A DNA stretch of 64,000 bases. Origin: Sphingobacterium cellulitidis. Its GTDB lineage: Bacteria > Bacteroidota > Bacteroidia > Sphingobacteriales > Sphingobacteriaceae. The stretch is taken from contig NOUX01000007.1 of NCBI GenBank assembly GCA_002245855.1, forward strand, positions 202,646-266,645, in the 5' to 3' direction. Shown here piece after piece: positions 46,487 to 55,179 of this stretch. Each line of letters opens with the position of its first letter. The stretch's first letter is position 1. Made by a program: the position numbers and the translations under genes. The notes beneath the pieces were generated by a model that was not told the DNA's origin, made no database searches, and saw only the letters and a list, made by a program, of their open reading frames with translations.

Positions 46487-47365
46487 TTAATATTGGATGG
46501 GTCTGAAATAGGTCAATAATCCTGCTGCCAGCAGCAACATTGGAATTCCAAAGATGACCTGCAAAAATAGAAAATACTGCAACGAATGGATTGCTAAAAG
46601 ATCCCGGTCTACATCCTGCCCTTTATAAACAGTACTGAAACCAGATTTAAAATAGGAATGCGCTTGTGCCATTTGAATAAGTACATTGTATTCTTGACCT
46701 CTGGGAAAGGCTTCTAAATATTTAAACGCTCGAACATCCATCCTTTTAAAATGAATTAGCGTATTATTTGCAAATTCATCATCCAAATGATTATTCAGCT
46801 CCTCCCTACTGAATACTTTATGATAATCAAAAGCTAACCAAGCTTTCGCATGCGACCTATAGGGATCTGCACTAGCAAAGATTGGGACAATAAATAAAAT
46901 ACTCACCTTATACTTCCCAAAGCTGAATATATTGGGTTCACTAATGGTCCGCAATGGAATTACTTGCAAGCGATCCACATACCAATCATCTAATTCTAAA
47001 AAAATTGAACTCTTATGGGGCTTGACTTGATTGACACTATTCAGCCTAATGACACTTCCAAAATTATAACGTATTGATTTGGATAAGGGAGGAAATAAGA
47101 TGGCTGTAAGCACAGGAAGGATGATCAGACAAACAATCAGTGGAGCATAGTTTATCTCGGATATATCAGAATAGAATCTTTCGAATAATGGCTTGCGGAT
47201 CAGAAGGACCGCAGCAATACTAGTAATGACTGGTATGACCCAAGCTAACCACTCGGGAGGATTTATATTCCAACTGGAAATGATGAGGTAGTAAAATAAG
47301 CTGCAAACTAGAAGCAGAATAAGCTCTAAAATAAATAATGGAAAAAAAATCCTTTTGAAAAACAT
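46487..47365 (-). CDS. Hypothetical membrane protein
   Basis: 292-residue protein with hydrophobic spans at about residues 8-28, 40-58, 73-93 and 263-285. Between the last two lies a soluble part of about 170 residues with LELDDWYVDRLQVIPLR and HAKAWLAFDYHKVFS. No known domain is recognised. It probably sits in the inner membrane with the soluble part on one face. It is convergent with the amidohydrolase gene (12-base gap) and follows lipA on the same strand. Confidence 0.65.
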   Translation of the reverse strand: MFFKRIFFPLFILELILLLVCSLFYYLIISSWNINPPEWLAWVIPVITSIAAVLLIRKPLFERFYSDISEINYAPLIVCLIILPVLTAILFPPLSKSIRYNFGSVIRLNSVNQVKPHKSSIFLELDDWYVDRLQVIPLRTISEPNIFSFGKYKVSILFIVPIFASADPYRSHAKAWLAFDYHKVFSREELNNHLDDEFANNTLIHFKRMDVRAFKYLEAFPRGQEYNVLIQMAQAHSYFKSGFSTVYKGQDVDRDLLAIHSLQYFLFLQVIFGIPMLLLAAGLLTYFRPIQY

Positions 47366-47405
47366 AATTCTTCACCTCTAGTTTCAACCTAAAAATAATG
47401 TATTT

Positions 47406-47437
47406 CAAAAAAAAATCCTTAGAAATTCTAAGGATTT
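47406..47437 (-). terminator. Terminator of lipA
   Basis: AAATCCTTAGAA (47413-47424) pairs with TTCTAAGGATTT (47426-47437). On the minus strand the stem runs into a T-tract (complement of 47406-47415). It starts 5 bases after the lipA stop. Confidence 0.8.
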
Positions 47438-47441
47438 AATT

Positions 47442-48323
47442 TTATTGCATATCGAATAAATGTTTTTCTGCATGGTAAGAGGATCTTACCAATGGTCCAG
47501 ATTCAACATATTTGAATCCCATTTTTAAACCAATTTCTTTATATTTTTCAAATTGCTCAGGAGTAACCCAATCAATTACCGGGTGATGCGCTTTGGTTGG
47601 TTGTAAATACTGACCAATGGTTAATATATCAACACCTACATTGAATAAGTCTTGCATTGTTTCAATTACATCCTCTTCTGTCTCTCCCAATCCAAGCATA
47701 ATCCCTGACTTAGTACGCAATCCAGCTTCTGAAATTCTTCTTAAACATTCCAATGAACGATCATACTTCGCTTGAATACGAACTTCACGTGTCAACCTCC
47801 TCACTGTTTCAATATTATGCGAAACAACCTCCGGACGAACCGCTAATACACGATCTAAATTCTCCCATTGTCCTTTGAAATCAGGAATTAAAGTTTCCAA
47901 AGTAGTTTCTGGACTCTCTCTGCGGATCGCTAAAATAGTTTCAGCCCAAATCTGCGAACCTCCATCTTTCTGATCATCACGGTCAACAGAGGTAATCACA
48001 CAGTGTTTAACCTGCATCAACTTCACTGAATTCGCTACACGGTTTGGCTCATCCAGGTCTACCGGCAATGGGCGACCCGTCGCAACTGCACAAAATGAGC
48101 ATGAACGCGTACAGATATTTCCTAGGATCATAAAGGTCGCAGTACCTGCTCCCCAACACTCTCCCATATTTGGACAATTACCACTCTCACAAATGGTATG
48201 CAACTTATGTTCATCAACCAAACTCCTAACATGTCGGTATTCTTTTCCAACTGGTAGCTTCACGCGTAACCAGTCTGGTTTGCGCTGAGTTTGATTTACT
48301 GGAATTACAGGAAGTTCAATCAT
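47442..48323 (-). CDS. lipA: Lipoyl synthase
   Basis: 293-residue radical-SAM enzyme that inserts sulphur into octanoyl groups to make lipoyl cofactors. The auxiliary cluster cysteines are 45, 50 and 56 ([12 protein letters not shown]) and the radical-SAM cysteines 71, 75 and 78 (CTRSCSFC). The end RSSYHAEKH holds the conserved serine. It serves the E2 lipoyl domains (16.9-18.6 kb). It stands alone with its own terminator. Confidence 0.97.
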   Translation of the reverse strand: MIELPVIPVNQTQRKPDWLRVKLPVGKEYRHVRSLVDEHKLHTICESGNCPNMGECWGAGTATFMILGNICTRSCSFCAVATGRPLPVDLDEPNRVANSVKLMQVKHCVITSVDRDDQKDGGSQIWAETILAIRRESPETTLETLIPDFKGQWENLDRVLAVRPEVVSHNIETVRRLTREVRIQAKYDRSLECLRRISEAGLRTKSGIMLGLGETEEDVIETMQDLFNVGVDILTIGQYLQPTKAHHPVIDWVTPEQFEKYKEIGLKMGFKYVESGPLVRSSYHAEKHLFDMQ

Positions 48324-48466
48324 GCTACAAAGTTAATCATATTTACATTATTTCTTAGAAATGAATGTTAGGATAATCTCATAAAAACTATGACTGTAAT
48401 TTATTGTTATTTAAATAATATTTTTTTAAGGACATTTGTTTTTAAATCAAACCCTTATTCCCCAAT

Positions 48467-50719
48467 ATGGTTAATCATCTGCAAAAACTCTTGGTACTCC
48501 TTTGTTTTTTTCCCCTCTTGACACAAGCGCAAGACAAGGAAATAGCAATCATACCTCGCCCTTCAAAAGTCATCAGCCATGAAGGCGAATTAATTCTAAA
48601 CCAAAAATTCGACCTTTTCTACACTGAAGATTTTTCACAAATACTCCCACTATTAAACGAAATCCCAGGTTTACAAGTCGGAAATTCTGAATTGGTCAAA
48701 AAAGTTAAAAAACAAAACCAGATAGGTGTCCGATTATTTAAGGCAACTGAGTTCGATCGTGTGGACCCCAATGGCTATCTTATCGAAATCGATGATAAAG
48801 GAATTTTATTAAAAGCGCATACACCACAGGCCATGATCCCTGGAATCTATAGCTTGGTTCAATTGGCTTACCTGAATAATTCAAATGCACTGCCCTATGT
48901 CCGAATCGAGGATAAAGCCCGATTCCAATACCGCGGTATGCATTTGGATGTCTCCAGAAACTTTATGCCCTTTTCATTTCTCAAAAAATATATTGATTTG
49001 TTGGCACTATATAAGTTCAATTACTTTCATTGGCATCTGACGGATGGAGCTGGTTGGCGATTAGAGATTAAACAATATCCTGAACTAACGAAAAAGGCGG
49101 CTTGGAGAACCCATACTTTATGGAAAGACTGGTGGAATAATGGGCGACAATATGTTGATGAAGGAACTCCAAATGCTAGCGGTGGTTATTATACGCAGGA
49201 TCAGGCAAGGGAATTAGTGGCCTATGCTGCGCAACGCGGAATTACCATTATCCCTGAAATTGAGATGCCAGGACACTCCGAAGAGGTATTGGCGGTATTC
49301 CCTGAATTATCATGTACCGGAAAACCATACACTCAAGGTGAATTTTGTTTAGGCAATGAAGATACCTACAAATTCCTAAAGAATGTTTTGGATGAGGTAC
49401 TGACTATTTTCCCTTCTCAATATATCCATATTGGTGGGGATGAAGCGGATAAATCACATTGGAAAAATTGCCCTAAATGTCAAGCATTGATGGAAAGGGA
49501 CAGTTTAAAATCTGAGGATGAACTGCAGGCCTATGCCATCAAACAAATGGATGAGTATCTGCAGTCCAAAGGCAGAAAGTTAATTGGATGGGATGAAATA
49601 TTGGAAGGTGGATTAAGTCCAGGTGCGACGGTGATGAGCTGGAGAGGCGAAGAAGGCGGAATTAAATCAGCAAATGCTGGCCATGATGTAATTATGACTC
49701 CAGGGGCTTATCTTTATTTTGACGGCTATCAGACTGACCCTAGAACCCAACCTGAAGCACTCGGTGGATTTTTGCCATTGGAAAAAGTATATAGCTATAA
49801 TCCTATCCCAGAAGGCATCCAAGAAGATAAAAAGAAACATATCCTAGGAGCACAAGCAAACTTATGGACCGAGCATATCCCGACTTATCAACATGTGGAA
49901 TATATGGCTTTCCCAAGGGCATTAGCACTTTCGGAAGTCGTTTGGACCGATCAAGAAAGTAAATCATGGAAGGATTTTCAAAAAAGACTTCAACAACATT
50001 ATAAAATTCTGCAAAAAATGGAAGTGAATTATTATCGTCCTTCCTATAATGTTATCAGTAAAGTCAATTTTGATTCTACAAATGTGAAAAATACCGTGGT
50101 TCTAACTTCAGAACAGTACGAACCTAATATTCGCTATACCATTGATGGATCTGACCCGAATAGAACCTCTACGATATATAATTTGCCTGTTGAATTATCC
50201 AAATCGGCCGTTATTAAAGCTGCTTCATTCTTGGATTCCGCTAGGGTAAGCCCTGTTGAAACCATTGAACTGGATATCCATAAAGCCATTGGCAAAGAAG
50301 TCATTTATAAAACAGAATGGGAAGGTTATCCTGCTCAAGGAAATAGAACCTTGACCAACGGAATCAAAGGAACCTTAACCTACCAAGATGGACAATGGCA
50401 AGGCTTTACGAAGGGAGTAGATGTAATTGTGGATTTTGAACGTCGCGAGGAAATAAAATCTGTTGCCTTAGACTTTATGCAAATCCCAGCACCAGGAGTC
50501 TATTTCCCTGGTGAATTTACCGTTCTGGTATCTGACAATGGAAAAAGTTATCGGGAATTAGGAACAGTTAAAAACCAAGTCAGTACGACTGACCCTGCAT
50601 TAAAGTTCCAAAAATTTGAAATCAAGCTGGACAAACCGGTTATGGCGAGGTATGTTCAAATAAAGGCAACCAACCCCATGAAAGGGTATTTATTTGCTGA
50701 CGAGATTGTAATATATTAA
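48467..50719 (+). CDS. Beta-N-acetylhexosaminidase (GH20)
   Basis: 750-residue secreted enzyme (signal peptide MVNHLQKLLVLLCFFPLLTQAQ). An N-terminal GH20b-like domain is followed by the catalytic barrel (FQYRGMHLDVSRNF, HWHLTDGAGWRLEIK). The catalytic pair is Asp325-Glu326 in HIGGDEADK. After the barrel comes an Fn3-like chitobiase-type region (IRYTIDGSDPNRTS) and a C-terminal F5/8-like beta domain (residues about 610-750). It releases N-acetylglucosamine or galactosamine from chitin-like or host glycans. It carries its own terminator. Confidence 0.94.
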   Translation: MVNHLQKLLVLLCFFPLLTQAQDKEIAIIPRPSKVISHEGELILNQKFDLFYTEDFSQILPLLNEIPGLQVGNSELVKKVKKQNQIGVRLFKATEFDRVDPNGYLIEIDDKGILLKAHTPQAMIPGIYSLVQLAYLNNSNALPYVRIEDKARFQYRGMHLDVSRNFMPFSFLKKYIDLLALYKFNYFHWHLTDGAGWRLEIKQYPELTKKAAWRTHTLWKDWWNNGRQYVDEGTPNASGGYYTQDQARELVAYAAQRGITIIPEIEMPGHSEEVLAVFPELSCTGKPYTQGEFCLGNEDTYKFLKNVLDEVLTIFPSQYIHIGGDEADKSHWKNCPKCQALMERDSLKSEDELQAYAIKQMDEYLQSKGRKLIGWDEILEGGLSPGATVMSWRGEEGGIKSANAGHDVIMTPGAYLYFDGYQTDPRTQPEALGGFLPLEKVYSYNPIPEGIQEDKKKHILGAQANLWTEHIPTYQHVEYMAFPRALALSEVVWTDQESKSWKDFQKRLQQHYKILQKMEVNYYRPSYNVISKVNFDSTNVKNTVVLTSEQYEPNIRYTIDGSDPNRTSTIYNLPVELSKSAVIKAASFLDSARVSPVETIELDIHKAIGKEVIYKTEWEGYPAQGNRTLTNGIKGTLTYQDGQWQGFTKGVDVIVDFERREEIKSVALDFMQIPAPGVYFPGEFTVLVSDNGKSYRELGTVKNQVSTTDPALKFQKFEIKLDKPVMARYVQIKATNPMKGYLFADEIVIY

Positions 50720-50724
50720 CAATG

Positions 50725-50756
50725 AAGGGAATTCAAATTATCGAGTTCCCTTTTTT
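50725..50756 (+). terminator. Terminator of the GH20 gene
   Basis: AAGGGAA (50725-50731) pairs with TTCCCTT (50746-50752) and is followed by TTTT. The stem is short but the U-tract is good. Confidence 0.7.
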
Positions 50757-50885
50757 ATTAAACAGAAAACCTCTTGAAGCGTCCTGATGTTAATGGGATG
50801 GAAGGTTTGAAGAATATTTAATTAGGGTACAAAGTTGTCACTAATTTTTCAATGAAATAATTCGTTCATTTATAAAATAAAAATG

Positions 50886-50893
50886 TAACTTTG
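50886..50893 (+). promoter_or_regulatory. Promoter -7 box and leader of carB
   Basis: TAACTTTG at 50886-50893 matches TAnnTTTG. No clear TTG stands at -33. The leader of about 95 bases starts with a hairpin TCCGAC..GTCGGA (50898-50915), positioned at the very 5' end of the mRNA. Confidence 0.5.
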
Positions 50894-50993
50894 CACTCCG
50901 ACAAAGCAGTCGGAATATCACCTCCCATTAAGGCAACTTCTGTCTGCAACAGTCCACTTAATTATTTGTATTTAACAATTGAAATAAAAAATA

Positions 50994-53813
50994 ATGCCTA
51001 GAAACACCTCCATCAATTCGGTATTAATCATTGGATCTGGACCTATTGTTATTGGACAAGCCTGTGAATTTGACTATTCAGGATCACAAGCCGCATTGTC
51101 TCTAAAAGAAGAAGGAATTTCAGTATCCATCATTAATTCAAACCCAGCTACAATCATGACCGATAGTGTTGTAGCAGATCACGTGTATTTACTTCCATTG
51201 ACTTGCGAAAGCATTGAACAGATTTTACAAGAACGTCAAATCGATGCTGTCCTTCCAACAATGGGTGGTCAAACAGCTTTAAACCTTTGTATTGAAGCTT
51301 CTAACCGTGGTATTTGGGACAAATACAATGTTAAAGTGATAGGAGTTGATGTAGCTGCTATCGAAAAAACAGAAAACCGTGAAGAGTTCCGTCAATTAAT
51401 GATTGATATCGGTGTTGGAGTAGCTAACTCCAAAATCGCAAACTCCTTCTTAGAAGGTAAAGAGGCAGCTCAGTTAATCGGATTCCCATTAGTAATTCGT
51501 CCTTCTTATACATTAGCAGGAACCGGAGGTGGTTTTGTGCATAAAAAAGAAGAATTCGATGCGGCATTAAACAGAGGTTTACATGCATCCCCTACTCACG
51601 AAGTATTGGTTGAACAAGCAGTATTGGGTTGGAAAGAATTTGAATTAGAATTATTACGTGATACCAATGACAACGTAATTATCATCTGTACCATTGAGAA
51701 CTTTGACCCAATGGGTATTCATACGGGTGACTCGATTACAGTTGCTCCAGGAATGACGCTTTCTGATAAATGTTATCAAGACATGCGTAATCAAGCGATT
51801 AAAATGATGCGCTCTATCGGTAACTTTGCAGGTGGTTGTAATGTTCAGTTCTCTGTTAACCCAGAAAACGAAGAAATTATCGCTATCGAGATCAACCCTC
51901 GTGTATCTCGTTCATCTGCTTTAGCATCTAAAGCTACAGGTTACCCAATTGCAAAAATCGCTGCGAAATTAGCAATCGGATACAACCTTGATGAATTACA
52001 AAATCAAATCACTAAAAATACTTCTGCATACTTTGAACCTACTTTAGACTATGTCATCGTTAAAGTTCCACGCTTTAACTTTGATAAATTCAAAGGTGCA
52101 AATAAAGAATTAGGCTTACAGATGAAAGCTGTAGGTGAAGTAATGGCAATCGGCCGTACTTTCATCGAAGCACTTCAGAAAGCAGCTCAATCATTAGAAA
52201 CTGGCCGCGCTGGTCTTGGTGCAGATGGCCGTCAATCTAGAAACTTAGAGGAAATCATGCACAGCTTGGAGCATCCAAGTGCTGATCGTCTTTTCCATAT
52301 CAAAGATGCTTTTGAATTAGGCGTTCCTTTGGAATCCATTCGTAAAGCAACCTTAATCGACAAATGGTTCTTAGTACAAATTCAAGAACTTGTTCAATTA
52401 GAAGGTGAATTACGCAGATACCAATTAAATAATATCCCTCGCGACTTCTTCATGACCTTGAAACAAAAAGGTTATTCTGATATTCAAATCGCTTGGTTAT
52501 TGGGTAATACAACGGAAGATGAAGTTTATGCGCGTCGTAAAGAATTAGGCATCCGTCGTGTTTACAAGATGGTAGACACTTGTGCTGCTGAATTCCCTGC
52601 TCAAACTCCATACTACTACTCGACTTTCGAGGATGAAAACGAGTCCACAGCATCTGACCGCAAAAAAATTATCGTGCTAGGTTCAGGACCAAACCGTATC
52701 GGTCAAGGTATTGAATTTGACTACTCTTGTGTACACGGATTATTAGCAGCTAAAGAATGTGGCTACGAGGCTATCATGGTGAATTGTAACCCTGAAACGG
52801 TATCTACTGACTTTAACATGGCTGATAAACTTTACTTCGAGCCTGTATTCTGGGAACATGTTCGTGAAATCATCGAACTTGAAAAACCTGAAGGTGTAAT
52901 CGTTCAGTTAGGTGGTCAAACTGCCCTAAAAATGGCAGAACGTTTAGAGGCTGAAGGTGTTAAAATTATCGGAACAAACTTCTCAAACATGGACTTAGCT
53001 GAAGACCGTGGAAGTTTCTCTGATTTATTGAAAGACCTAGATATTCCTTACCCTAAATATGGTGTTGCTACTTCAGCAGAAGAAGCTATCAAAGTAGCGA
53101 ATGAAGTTGGATACCCTGTATTAGTTCGTCCTTCATATGTATTGGGTGGACAAGGAATGAGTATTGTGATCAACGATGAAGACTTGGAAAAAGCAGTAGT
53201 GAACCTATTGAAAAACCTTCCTGGAAATCATATCCTGATTGACCACTTCTTGGATAGAGCTGAAGAAGCAGAATCAGATTCAATCTGTGATGGCGAAGAT
53301 GTTCACATCATCGGAATGATGGAGCATATTGAGCCTGCAGGTATCCACTCTGGTGACTCATCAGCAGTATTGCCTCCATTTAGCTTATCTGAGACTGTTC
53401 AGAAGAAAATGGAAGAATACACCATTAAATTGGCAAAAGCATTGAACGTAATTGGTCTATTGAACATCCAGTTCGCAATTAAAGATGAAAATGTATTTGT
53501 AATCGAGGCCAACCCTCGTGCTTCACGTACTGTGCCTTTCATCGCAAAAGCTTATGATGTTCCTTATATCAATATCGCTACTAAAGTGATGTTAGGTGAA
53601 AACAAATTGAAAGATTTCACCATCACACGTAAATTAAATGGTTATGCGATTAAAGAACCTGTATTCTCCTTCTCAAAATTCCCAGAAGTTGATAAACAAT
53701 TAGGCCCTGAAATGAAATCTACTGGTGAAGCTATCCGCTTTATCAAAGACTTAAATGATCCTCACTTCAGAGAACTTTATAGCAAAAAATCTATGTTCTT
53801 AAATGCGCAGTAG
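50994..53813 (+). CDS. carB: Carbamoyl-phosphate synthase large subunit (short form)
   Basis: 939-residue enzyme that makes carbamoyl phosphate for arginine and pyrimidines. Two homologous ATP-grasp halves are present, with MPRNTSINSVLIIGSGPIVIGQ at the start and IIVLGSGPNRIGQGIEFDYSC beginning the second half. The protein stops after EMKSTGEAIRFIKDLNDP..MFLNAQ. The C-terminal MGS-like allosteric domain of about 130 residues found in E. coli is missing. The glutaminase carA is not adjacent. The TAG stop is part of a 3' repeat. Confidence 0.95.
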   Translation: MPRNTSINSVLIIGSGPIVIGQACEFDYSGSQAALSLKEEGISVSIINSNPATIMTDSVVADHVYLLPLTCESIEQILQERQIDAVLPTMGGQTALNLCIEASNRGIWDKYNVKVIGVDVAAIEKTENREEFRQLMIDIGVGVANSKIANSFLEGKEAAQLIGFPLVIRPSYTLAGTGGGFVHKKEEFDAALNRGLHASPTHEVLVEQAVLGWKEFELELLRDTNDNVIIICTIENFDPMGIHTGDSITVAPGMTLSDKCYQDMRNQAIKMMRSIGNFAGGCNVQFSVNPENEEIIAIEINPRVSRSSALASKATGYPIAKIAAKLAIGYNLDELQNQITKNTSAYFEPTLDYVIVKVPRFNFDKFKGANKELGLQMKAVGEVMAIGRTFIEALQKAAQSLETGRAGLGADGRQSRNLEEIMHSLEHPSADRLFHIKDAFELGVPLESIRKATLIDKWFLVQIQELVQLEGELRRYQLNNIPRDFFMTLKQKGYSDIQIAWLLGNTTEDEVYARRKELGIRRVYKMVDTCAAEFPAQTPYYYSTFEDENESTASDRKKIIVLGSGPNRIGQGIEFDYSCVHGLLAAKECGYEAIMVNCNPETVSTDFNMADKLYFEPVFWEHVREIIELEKPEGVIVQLGGQTALKMAERLEAEGVKIIGTNFSNMDLAEDRGSFSDLLKDLDIPYPKYGVATSAEEAIKVANEVGYPVLVRPSYVLGGQGMSIVINDEDLEKAVVNLLKNLPGNHILIDHFLDRAEEAESDSICDGEDVHIIGMMEHIEPAGIHSGDSSAVLPPFSLSETVQKKMEEYTIKLAKALNVIGLLNIQFAIKDENVFVIEANPRASRTVPFIAKAYDVPYINIATKVMLGENKLKDFTITRKLNGYAIKEPVFSFSKFPEVDKQLGPEMKSTGEAIRFIKDLNDPHFRELYSKKSMFLNAQ

Positions 53814-53867
53814 TATTTAGTAGAGAGTATTTAGTATTTAGACCTATGGTTGATACTAAATACTAAC
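53811..53867 (+). repeat. TAGTATTTAG-type 3' repeat starting at the carB stop
   Basis: The repeat begins with the TAG stop of carB (53811-53813) and runs along the coding strand through TAGTATTTAG and TAGAGAGTATTTAG to TTTAGACCTATGG. Positions 53811-53849 equal the complement of 42752-42790. After 53849 a short TAGTATT remnant continues in inverted orientation to about 53867. Confidence 0.9.
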
Positions 53868-53873
53868 ATAAGT

Positions 53874-53907
53874 AAAAGGTCTGAGAATTAATTCTCAGAC
53901 CTTTTTT
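53874..53907. terminator. Bidirectional terminator between carB and the FGE-like gene
   Basis: A perfect palindrome AAAAGGTCTGAGAATT and its complement (53874-53905), flanked by T-rich sequence on the plus side. It serves carB and, from the other side, the convergent gene. Confidence 0.85.
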
Positions 53908-53920
53908 TATCAGACCCCAA

Positions 53921-53968
53921 AGTCTAAATACTCTATACTAACTACTAAATACTAGATACTAGATACTA
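53921..53968 (-). repeat. TAGTATCTAG-type 3' repeat starting at the FGE-like stop
   Basis: Read on the minus strand, the TAG stop (complement of 53966-53968) is the first unit of TAGTATCTAG repeats, followed by TAGTATTTAG, TAGTTAGTATAGAG and TATTTAGACTTTGGGG. It is a diverged member of the family behind ahcY and carB. Confidence 0.8.
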
Positions 53969-55045
53969 GACAGCATCTTTAACGCATCGAAATCCAACAT
54001 TATTGGTTGGTGAGTTAATTTCACCTTTCCCGCGGCTACCCGCTTTATAGCGTTCGCAATATTCATCATTACATAAAAAGGATCCTCCACGTTGTACTCG
54101 CTTCACCGTACCTGGCTCTTGCGGATCATATGAATCGGCTGGTCCTTTCGGATTGTCCTTTGGACTCTGCTGATAATAATCAGGACGGTAATAATCTGAA
54201 CACCATTCCCACACATTTCCTTCCATATCGTATAAACCATAGGCATTCGCAGGATATGATTTTACAGGTGCTGTAGTTTCAAAGCCATCCTCCATGCTAT
54301 TCTTGGTCGGAAATTCTCCTTGGTAAATATTGGCTAACCATTTGCCATTCTCCAATTTCTCGGTTCCCCAATAATAGGTTTCAGACTGATGTTTCCCTGC
54401 CTTTGCTGCATATTCCCACTCTGCCTCCGTTGGTAAGCGCTTTCCTGCCCACTTCGCATAGGCTGCCGCATCTTCATAAGCCAACTGAGTCACAGGGTGA
54501 TTCTCTTTCCCTTTTATGGAGCTATTAGGACCTTCAGGATGCCTCCAATTTGCGTCTGGGACATATTCCCACCATTGCAGGTGATTCTGTAATCCCTGAA
54601 CCTGCTTTGGCGTAGTGAAGACTGCCGAACCAGGAACCAGCAATGCCGGGTCTGCACCAGGAAAGTCCTTCGGATCCAAAGGTCGTTCTGCAACCGTTAC
54701 ATATCCCGTAGCTTTTACAAAAGCCGCAAACTGCGCATTCGTAACTTCATGAACATCCATGTAAAAAGAATTCACCGTCACCTTGTGGATAGGTTGAGCA
54801 TCTGGGAAACTATTGCTCCCCATCTCAAAACTCCCTCCTTCTATCTTGACCATTTCTGCCTTATCCTCCCCGATCTTATCCACGGATGTCGAATCCTTTT
54901 TTAAATTCGCAAAACGTGAAGGAATTGAAGAAGTATTACATACTGCCACAGAATCTGAAAAACCAACCTCTGTTTTAGGCTTGGAAGAAGATTGACAGGC
55001 TATAAGAAATAATAAGGTATAGGGAATATATTTGAAAACGTTCAT
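53966..55045 (-). CDS. Formylglycine-generating-enzyme-like lipoprotein
   Basis: 359-residue lipoprotein: signal peptide ending in LFLIAC (lipobox, Cys17). The rest is an FGE-sulfatase domain (MVKIEGGSFEMGSNSFPDAQPIHKV, FYMDVHEVTNAQFAAF, KRLPTEAEWEYAAK). The end RGGSFLCNDEYCERYK has cysteines 325 and 330 in the same spacing as the copper-binding active-site pair of human FGE (SUMF1). It may therefore make formylglycine in a sulfatase in the periplasm, rather than being a non-catalytic member. No sulfatase lies in the window. The stop is part of a repeat. Confidence 0.85.
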   Translation of the reverse strand: MNVFKYIPYTLLFLIACQSSSKPKTEVGFSDSVAVCNTSSIPSRFANLKKDSTSVDKIGEDKAEMVKIEGGSFEMGSNSFPDAQPIHKVTVNSFYMDVHEVTNAQFAAFVKATGYVTVAERPLDPKDFPGADPALLVPGSAVFTTPKQVQGLQNHLQWWEYVPDANWRHPEGPNSSIKGKENHPVTQLAYEDAAAYAKWAGKRLPTEAEWEYAAKAGKHQSETYYWGTEKLENGKWLANIYQGEFPTKNSMEDGFETTAPVKSYPANAYGLYDMEGNVWEWCSDYYRPDYYQQSPKDNPKGPADSYDPQEPGTVKRVQRGGSFLCNDEYCERYKAGSRGKGEINSPTNNVGFRCVKDAV

Positions 55046-55123
55046 GGTCTAGGGTTGTGATATCTCTTATTACAAAGATAACAGAGTAATTTAAAATTGA
55101 AAATCCATGCTACTCAGCTGCAG

Positions 55124-55157
55124 AAAAAATAAAAGCTGCCCCATGAAGGGCAGCTTT
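55124..55157 (-). terminator. Terminator of the GH109-like gene
   Basis: AAAGCTGCCC (55132-55141) pairs with GGGCAGCTTT (55148-55157). On the minus strand it runs into TTTTATTTTTT. It lies 23 bases after the stop codon. Confidence 0.8.
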
Positions 55158-55179
55158 CTATGAAATTATTGGAATTTTA

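Noticed and set aside
50994-53813. carB as a pseudogene
   Set aside because: Both ATP-grasp halves are intact and the frame is uninterrupted; short forms are probably normal in this lineage.
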